Shown here piece after piece: positions 58,378-64,000 of a stretch of 64,000 bases of DNA. This DNA comes from Flavobacterium sufflavum (lineage in GTDB: Bacteria; Bacteroidota; Bacteroidia; Flavobacteriales; Flavobacteriaceae). A program made the position numbers and the translations under genes. The notes beneath the pieces were generated by a model. It did not search any database, had not been told where the DNA came from, and saw only the letters and a program-made list of their open reading frames with translations. The stretch lies in contig NZ_SACJ01000005.1 in NCBI RefSeq assembly GCF_004016525.1, forward strand, positions 172,470-236,469, read 5' to 3'. How positions within the stretch are numbered: position 1 is the stretch's first letter; each line of letters begins with the position of its first letter.

Positions 58378-61011
58378 ATGGCAATTCCCGCACAATTTGA
58401 CGCTAAAACGATAGAACAAAAATGGTATGATTACTGGATGAAAAACAACTATTTCCATTCAGAACCAGATCATAGAACACCTTATACTATTGTAATTCCT
58501 CCACCAAATGTTACCGGAGTTTTACACATGGGGCACATGTTAAACAATACCATTCAGGATGTTTTAATTCGTAGAGCGCGTTTGAAAGGGTTCAATGCTT
58601 GTTGGGTTCCGGGAACGGATCACGCATCAATTGCTACTGAAGCTAAGGTTGTTGCTAAATTGAAAGCAGAAGGAATCAATAAAAACGATTTATCTCGTGA
58701 GGAATTCTTAAAGCATGCCTGGGAATGGACAGATAAATATGGCGGAACCATTTTGGAACAGCTTAAGAAACTGGGAGCTTCATGTGACTGGGAACGTACT
58801 AAATTTACAATGGATCCGGATATGTCAGCATCTGTAATTAAATCGTTTGTAGATTTATACAACAAAGGATTAATTTATAGAGGATACCGAATGGTAAACT
58901 GGGATCCGGAAGCCAAAACGACTTTGTCTGACGAAGAAGTTATTTATGAAGAACAAAACGGAAAATTATTTTTCTTAAAATATAAAATCGAAGGTAGTGA
59001 AGACTTTTTAACTATTGCTACAACGCGTCCGGAAACAATCTTTGGAGATACTGCTATTTGTATCAACCCTAATGATGAGCGTTTTACACATTTAAAAGGT
59101 AAAAAAGCAATCGTTCCAATTTGTGGTCGAGTAATCCCGATTATCGAAGATGAATATGTAGATGTTGAATTCGGTACAGGATGTTTAAAAGTGACTCCTG
59201 CTCACGATATGAATGATAAAACCTTAGGAGAAAAACACAATCTTGAAATCGTTGATATCTTTAATGAAGATGCTACGCTGAATAGTTTTGGCTTGCATTA
59301 CCAAGGAAAAGATCGTTTTGTGGTTCGTACCGAAATTGCAAAAGAATTAGAAGAAAATGGAGCTTTAGCAAAGACCGAAATCCATTTGAATAAAGTTGGA
59401 ACTTCTGAAAGAACTAAGGCTGTAATCGAACCAAGATTATCAGATCAGTGGTTTTTGAAAATGGAAGATTTGGTAAAACCGGCAATCAAATCGGTTTTGG
59501 AAGATGGTGATATTAAATTGCACCCGTCCCGTTTTAATAATACTTATGCACATTGGTTGAATAATATCCGCGATTGGAATATCTCTCGCCAGTTATGGTG
59601 GGGACAACAAATTCCTGCCTATTATTATGGAGATGGAAAAGAGGATTTTGTAGTTGCTGAAAACATCGAAGAAGCTTTGGCTTTAGCCAAAGAAAAAACT
59701 TCTAACTCCCAACTTCTAACTTCCGACTTGAAACAAGATGTTGATGCTCTTGATACCTGGTTTTCTTCCTGGTTGTGGCCAATGTCAGTTTTTGGTGGAA
59801 TCCTGGATCCTGAAAGTGCAGATTATAAATATTATTATCCAACAAATGACTTGGTTACAGGTCCGGATATTTTGTTTTTCTGGGTAGCAAGAATGATTAT
59901 TGCAGGTTATGAATATGCTGGTGAAAAACCATTTACTAATGTATATTTAACCGGCTTGGTTCGTGACAAACAACGTCGTAAGATGTCTAAATCATTAGGG
60001 AATTCTCCTGATCCTTTAGATTTAATTGATAAGTTTGGAGCTGATGGTGTTCGTGTAGGATTATTATTGAGTGCTTCGGCAGGAAATGACATTATGTTTG
60101 ATGAAGAGCTGTGTAATCAAGGAAAAGGATTTTCGAATAAAATTTGGAATGCCTTCAAATTGATTAAAGGCTGGGAAGTTTCTGAAACTATCCCACAACC
60201 GGAATCATCAAAAGTAGCTATCGAATGGTATGAAGCGAAGTTGCAACAAACATTGGTGGAAATTGAAGATAATTTTGAGAAATACAGAATTTCTGATGCC
60301 TTGATGGGAATTTACAAATTAGTTTGGGATGATTTCTGTTCCTGGTTCCTTGAGATGATTAAGCCTGCATATCAACAGCCAATTGATAAAGCTACGTTTG
60401 ATAAAGCAATTGAAATGCTGGAGAATAACTTGAAATTATTGCATCCATTTATGCCGTTTTTAACAGAGGAAATTTGGCAACACATCGCCGAAAGAACTGC
60501 GGAGGAAGCATTGATTGTTTCGACATGGCCGGAAATGAAAGCTTTTGATTCAAAATTAATTCAGGATTTTGACTTTGCTTCTGAAGTGATTTCCGGAATC
60601 AGAACCATTAGAAAAGATAAAAATATTCCGTTTAAAGACAGCATTGAATTGATGGTTATGAATAATGATAAAGTGGCGATTTATTTTGATGCAGTTATTA
60701 CCAAATTAGGAAATGTTGCTGATTTAAAATATGTTTCTGAAAAAGTGGATTCGGCTTTGTCTTTCCGTGTGAAATCAAATGAATATTTCATTCCGATTAC
60801 CGGAAATATTAATATCGAAGAAGAAATCGAAAAACTGAATGCGGAGTTAGTATATATCAAAGGATTTTTAAAATCGGTACAGGCTAAATTATCTAATGAG
60901 AAATTTGTGGCTGGAGCTCCTGAAAAGGTAATTGCTAATGAAAGACAAAAAGAAGCCGATGCTTTAGCCAAAATCGAAACTCTTGAACAAAGTTTGTTGA
61001 GTTTGAAATAA
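58378..61011 (+). CDS. valS: Valyl-tRNA synthetase
   Basis: Class I synthetase charging tRNA-Val, 877 residues. The HIGH equivalent is PPPNVTGVLHMGHMLNN (HMGH at 50-53). WVPGTDHASIATEAKV, the editing-domain TTRPETIFGDTAICINP and the KMSKS loop RRKMSKSLGNSPDP (about 535) follow. The anticodon-binding domain has LLHPFMPFLTEEIWQHI and SDALMGIYKLVWDDFCSW, and the chain ends in the ValRS coiled coil (ELVYIKGFLKSVQAKLSNEK). The SNSQLLTSDLKQD stretch near 442-455 comes from simple-repeat-like DNA but replaces a variable loop. A -7 element and a terminator flank the gene. Confidence 0.97.
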   Translation: MAIPAQFDAKTIEQKWYDYWMKNNYFHSEPDHRTPYTIVIPPPNVTGVLHMGHMLNNTIQDVLIRRARLKGFNACWVPGTDHASIATEAKVVAKLKAEGINKNDLSREEFLKHAWEWTDKYGGTILEQLKKLGASCDWERTKFTMDPDMSASVIKSFVDLYNKGLIYRGYRMVNWDPEAKTTLSDEEVIYEEQNGKLFFLKYKIEGSEDFLTIATTRPETIFGDTAICINPNDERFTHLKGKKAIVPICGRVIPIIEDEYVDVEFGTGCLKVTPAHDMNDKTLGEKHNLEIVDIFNEDATLNSFGLHYQGKDRFVVRTEIAKELEENGALAKTEIHLNKVGTSERTKAVIEPRLSDQWFLKMEDLVKPAIKSVLEDGDIKLHPSRFNNTYAHWLNNIRDWNISRQLWWGQQIPAYYYGDGKEDFVVAENIEEALALAKEKTSNSQLLTSDLKQDVDALDTWFSSWLWPMSVFGGILDPESADYKYYYPTNDLVTGPDILFFWVARMIIAGYEYAGEKPFTNVYLTGLVRDKQRRKMSKSLGNSPDPLDLIDKFGADGVRVGLLLSASAGNDIMFDEELCNQGKGFSNKIWNAFKLIKGWEVSETIPQPESSKVAIEWYEAKLQQTLVEIEDNFEKYRISDALMGIYKLVWDDFCSWFLEMIKPAYQQPIDKATFDKAIEMLENNLKLLHPFMPFLTEEIWQHIAERTAEEALIVSTWPEMKAFDSKLIQDFDFASEVISGIRTIRKDKNIPFKDSIELMVMNNDKVAIYFDAVITKLGNVADLKYVSEKVDSALSFRVKSNEYFIPITGNINIEEEIEKLNAELVYIKGFLKSVQAKLSNEKFVAGAPEKVIANERQKEADALAKIETLEQSLLSLK

Positions 61012-61037
61012 ATAAAATAGTTTTTTAAAACCTTATA

Positions 61038-61078
61038 AATAAGCCAAAATAAATTCGTTATATTTGGCTTATTTTTTT
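61038..61078 (+). terminator. Terminator after valS
   Basis: AATAAGCCAAA (61038-61048) pairs with TTTGGCTTATT (61063-61073), 11 bp with a 14-nt loop. Seven or more T follow. It lies 27 nt after the valS stop, so the downstream gene needs its own promoter. Confidence 0.85.
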
Positions 61079-61392
61079 GATTAACAGTTTTTTTAAGTGT
61101 AGAAATTAATAGGTTTTTAGTTGCTAAATTTTTATTTATATTGTTTTTTAAACTGGTTTGTTGCAGTTTATCGAGTAAAAAACACGGATAGTCTATTTTA
61201 AGATTTTTTTAACATTTAGGTCTTTTATTTAAAATTAACTTTGAGAGACAAAATAGGATTAGAACGCATTTTTAGTTGCTAATTTCGCGTTTTTTATTTT
61301 GTTAAAGACTCTTTTATAAGTTTTCCCCAAACTTATTTGTAACCTAATATGTTGTGTTAAATTTTAGAAAAAATAATTTTTTTAATTGCATA

Positions 61393-61676
61393 TTGGTTAA
61401 CCTCAAAAGATTAAATCCATTTTCTTTTAGTTATTACCATTATTGATGGTGGCTTCATAGTTTTATGAAGATATTTATCTACAAGTTTTCTTCCCCATTC
61501 TGAAAACAGTTGCTTTTAACCTTTTTTAATTATTGGAGACTATTTTTTAATAGTTGTTGGTTAACGTCAAAAGATTAAGCCCATTTTCTTTTTAGTTAGT
61601 ACCATTAATTGATTGGTGGCTTCATAGTTTTATGAAGATGTTTATCTACAAGTTTTCTTCCCCCATTCTGAAAACT
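61393..61676. repeat. Two closely similar ~118-nt direct repeats with conserved hairpins
   Basis: Copy 1 is 61393-61508 and copy 2 is 61557-61676; both run from TTGGTTAAC to CTGAAAAC with few differences. Each contains the perfect hairpin CTTCATA-GTTT-TATGAAG (61453-61470 and 61620-61637), then a spacer and GTTTTC...GAAAAC around a C-rich loop. Diverged relatives lie at about 61771-61833 and 61943-61985. Confidence 0.85.
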
Positions 61677-61770
61677 ATTTAAAACCTGAATTACAGTAGT
61701 TTTAATTTCTTTAAACAGTATTTGTTGAGGTATTTTGCCTTATTGAAGAAAGATGTAAGTAATATCTTTT

Positions 61771-61833
61771 ATCTATAGGTATAAGTATTTTATAGATATT
61801 TTTTGACAAATTTTCTCCCTAAATCTGGAAAAT
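61771..61833. repeat. Diverged third leader module with compensatory stems
   Basis: ATCTATA (61771-61777) pairs with TATAGAT (61791-61797). After a short spacer, ATTTTC (61810-61815) pairs with GAAAAT (61828-61833) around TCCCTAAATCTG. The order and spacing match the two better-conserved modules although stem bases differ, as expected for a conserved RNA structure. Confidence 0.6.
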
Positions 61834-61870
61834 ATTGTGATTCCCTACTTCAATAAAGTATTTTGGATAG

Positions 61871-61961
61871 TTCAAAAGTTGAAATAGCTTTTGAACACCG
61901 TATGCTTATCTTCTAATTTATAGTTTTCAAAAAGACGGTGTTCTTCAATAATAAATTGAAG
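61871..61961. repeat. Further hairpins of the adhesin leader
   Basis: TTCAAAAG (61871-61878) pairs with CTTTTGAA (61888-61895). GAACACCG (61893-61900) can pair with CGGTGTTC (61935-61942). CTTCAAT-AATAA-ATTGAAG occupies 61943-61961. The last has the same form as hairpin 1 of the ~160-nt modules and is followed by TTTTTCCCC at 61976. Confidence 0.6.
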
Positions 61962-62046
61962 GTGTTTTTTATGATGTTTTTCCCCAAATCTTTTTATATG
62001 CCTATTTAATATAATTAAATAAATATGACATAAAAATACTATTATC

Positions 62047-64000
62047 ATGAAAAAAAATATTTTTTATACGATGCAAAGTGCAGAAATGTATTTTCTCGCT
62101 TTTCTTGATTGCTGTAAGACAGGTTTTATAAAAATGTTTATGGAGAATGTTGTAGTCAAAAAAAATCTTTGCTGCAATATACTCCTTTTTTTGTCCTTGT
62201 TTTTTACGGTCAATTCATTTGGACAGGATGTAGGTTCATCTGCTGTTAAAGCTAATTTTGGTATTGACGGGGATGTGTATTCCGGTTCCTTTCAGTTTCA
62301 AGCTAACCCAGCTCCCATTGTTCCTATTCCAGGAATTAATACTGATGATTGGTTTAAGGGAGCAACAGGCAAAGGGGTAATTGATGAAACAATTCCAAAG
62401 GCTAATCCGTTTTCAGACGTTATTCCGAATCCGATGACAAATACTTCTTTCCAACGTAGACAGTCGGAATTTATTCCTAATAGGTTGGCTGATAATATTC
62501 CTTTTCCGGTGGTTAATAGCAATGGTACAGATTATTTATGGATAGATGCTGTTTACGGAAGAGATACTTATGTAAAGGGAGGTAATGCTGAAAAATCTTA
62601 TTTTGCAGGCAGCGGGGATAAAAATTCAGATCATCCCAATACCTGGACTATTGGAACTTCAGGTAGTGTGCCTCAAAAAGATGATATCATTGATGTATAT
62701 GCTCATTTAAGAGGAACAAATCCACATGATCCAACAACGAATCTCGGATTTCCTCAGGATGACAGGCCATTTGATTCTTTGTATGTTTATACAGCGGCTT
62801 CGTTGGTGGTTACCAATGGGAATAAACATCTTGACTTTGAGTATTTCAGAACGGCAGCCACACTTACTGGGAATGCTATAGTGAATACAGGTACTGATGG
62901 TGGACGTACTGCCTGGACTTTTGATCCCGTTACAGGAGCTGTTGATATTCCCGGAACCATTATTGTATCGGTAGATTATATCAACGGAGGAAATGTTCCT
63001 TCTATCAGAATCAGGGTATGGATGAGTGAAACCACTTTTAATAATTACAATAATACCCTTGGTGGCAGACCATTTAATATAGATAAAACTGTAGCTTTCG
63101 AAAAAGGAACAGGTTCAGGAGAATTTGGTTATGCGGCCATTAATCCAAAAACAAGTGGTCAATATATGTGGGGTAGGGTAAATGACGATTTTTCAACCTA
63201 TGAAAATTCCCGTACTCAGGCACCGCCATGGGATACTTGGGAAGGTACTACTCCAACGGCAGTAGATATGTATACTCGATACCAGTTTGTTGAGATTAGT
63301 ATTAATTTGACTGCATTTGGATTAGATAGAAGAGGAGAATCAGATAACTGTTCCTCTATATTGGGTAGTTTAATGGTAAAAACCCGTAGTAGTGGTGGTG
63401 GGCCTAATGAAGGGGCTTTCGGTAGTGAGTTGAAAGACTTTGCCGGGCCTTATTTGTTTGGATTTATAGGTTTACCTCCGGTAATTACAACACAACCAAT
63501 TACTGTTTGTGAAACAGGATCTACAGGAGCAGCTTCAGTAAATCTGAATAATGGAATTTTGACTAATCCAGATTCTGCAGTTATTACGTTTTATAACACT
63601 TTGGCTGATGCACAAAATGAGGAGAATGCGGTAGCAAGTCCAACCTCAGTTACAGTTTTATCTTCTCCAAGAACCTTCTATGTTCGAGCAGAGAGAGGTC
63701 AAACTAATTGTTTCGATACATTTCAGTTTGATGTTAATGTGAATCCTAGTCCAGTTGCTCTTGTATTGACCGGAAGTTCTATTTGTGCTTCTAATCCAGG
63801 CACAGGAACAGTTAGTTCTAGTACTTCACAATCAGGAGTAAGCTATCAGTTAAGAATAGGTACGACTAACGTACAGGCTCCAAAAGCAGGTACAGGTTCG
63901 GCTCTATCATGGACTGGTTTAAATGCAGGAACAAACTATAATGTGGTTTCTACAGGTGCTGCTCCAACGAATTGTCCGGGTTCAAGCAATAGTGTGAATA
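62047..64000 (+). CDS. Large secreted Ig-like-repeat protein (adhesin-type), 3' partial
   Basis: The frame from ATG 62047 stays open to the window end (651 codons). A hydrophobic signal core (CCNILLFLSLFFTVNSFGQ) starts about residue 43, so an N-terminal extension of some 30-40 residues would be unusual; ATG 62134 or 62140 may be the real start. An N-terminal domain of about 430 residues is rich in Asn, Thr and Gly (TWTIGTSGSVPQKDDIIDVY, FEYFRTAATLTGNAIVNTGT). From about residue 478 (PPVITTQPITVCETGS) come Ig-like SprB-type repeats with paired Cys. Such proteins are usually T9SS substrates with C-terminal sorting domains, not visible here. Function is inferred as surface adhesion. Confidence 0.8.
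   Translation, partial: MKKNIFYTMQSAEMYFLAFLDCCKTGFIKMFMENVVVKKNLCCNILLFLSLFFTVNSFGQDVGSSAVKANFGIDGDVYSGSFQFQANPAPIVPIPGINTDDWFKGATGKGVIDETIPKANPFSDVIPNPMTNTSFQRRQSEFIPNRLADNIPFPVVNSNGTDYLWIDAVYGRDTYVKGGNAEKSYFAGSGDKNSDHPNTWTIGTSGSVPQKDDIIDVYAHLRGTNPHDPTTNLGFPQDDRPFDSLYVYTAASLVVTNGNKHLDFEYFRTAATLTGNAIVNTGTDGGRTAWTFDPVTGAVDIPGTIIVSVDYINGGNVPSIRIRVWMSETTFNNYNNTLGGRPFNIDKTVAFEKGTGSGEFGYAAINPKTSGQYMWGRVNDDFSTYENSRTQAPPWDTWEGTTPTAVDMYTRYQFVEISINLTAFGLDRRGESDNCSSILGSLMVKTRSSGGGPNEGAFGSELKDFAGPYLFGFIGLPPVITTQPITVCETGSTGAASVNLNNGILTNPDSAVITFYNTLADAQNEENAVASPTSVTVLSSPRTFYVRAERGQTNCFDTFQFDVNVNPSPVALVLTGSSICASNPGTGTVSSSTSQSGVSYQLRIGTTNVQAPKAGTGSALSWTGLNAGTNYNVVSTGAAPTNCPGSSNSVN

Larger units (their letters stand above)
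61012..62046. other. 1-kb non-coding leader upstream of the adhesin gene
   Basis: No credible reading frame. After the valS terminator come roughly five units of about 160 nt, detected by the recurring TTTTC(TT)CCCC word at 61321, 61486, 61653, 61811 and 61976. A -7-like TAACTTTG (61236-61243) could start a transcript with an 800-nt leader; other promoters closer to the gene are possible. The final unit ends about 60 nt before the first ATG. Confidence 0.6.

Noticed and set aside
59695..59740. Repeat-like patch in valS (SNSQLLTSDLK)
   Set aside because: The DNA resembles simple intergenic strings, but the segment is a variable loop of normal length in ValRS. It may be chance, so it was not promoted to a finding.

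Overview
The window comes from an AT-rich member of the Bacteroidota, most likely Flavobacterium or a close relative in the Flavobacteriaceae. The evidence is the low GC content, promoters of the TTTG / TAnnTTTG type instead of the sigma70 consensus, few Shine-Dalgarno sites, the protein families present (DUF4105, DUF1573, the RQC/HRDC RecQ, AlgI-like MBOAT) and a giant secreted Ig-repeat adhesin at the right edge.

Positions 1-36362 hold one long plus-strand surface-polysaccharide locus, already running at the left edge. It encodes about 16 proven or probable glycosyltransferases and four visible sugar-nucleotide branches. (a) A VioA/VioB-like aminotransferase and acetyltransferase, probably making dTDP-4-acetamido-4,6-dideoxy-glucose. 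(b) Gmd with Fcl, making GDP-L-fucose. (c) A GDP-perosamine-synthase-like aminotransferase that could use the same Gmd product. (d) NeuB-NeuC-NeuA, making a CMP-nonulosonic (sialic-type) acid. Decoration genes are an OafA-type acyltransferase, an AlgI-like MBOAT with an SGNH-like partner, two methyltransferases, a cupin protein and an AsnB-type amidotransferase. The locus ends with an O-antigen polymerase/ligase-type membrane protein and a WcaJ-type initiating phosphoglycosyltransferase. No Wzx flippase or Wza/Wzc export machinery is seen, so these probably lie to the left or elsewhere.

At 24819-27665 the locus is interrupted by palindromic repeats. Within them a small GIY-YIG nuclease gene is framed by two 78-bp direct repeats (73/78 identical). 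Each repeat is itself a pair of inverted palindromic arms, like a REPIN. This compact nuclease-plus-repeat unit is the best candidate here for an undescribed mobile or domesticated system. It separates the MBOAT gene from its likely SGNH partner.

Positions 36367-61011 are chromosomal housekeeping genes on both strands: DUF4105 protein, pssA, GH25 lysozyme, lptB-tatC-kdsD, recQ, an FAD oxidoreductase, msrB-msrA, idi, queD, bcp, manA, tRNA-Thr(TGT), lgt, yidD, cysS, folE, an aspartate-type aminotransferase, a retropepsin-like PDZ protease, a DUF1573 protein and valS. Several concern the envelope (kdsD, lptB, lgt, yidD, tatC, manA).

From 61012 to 62046 is a 1-kb non-coding leader. It contains about five units of roughly 160 bp with conserved hairpin architecture but differing stem sequences. 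It precedes a large secreted protein gene that runs off the right edge.
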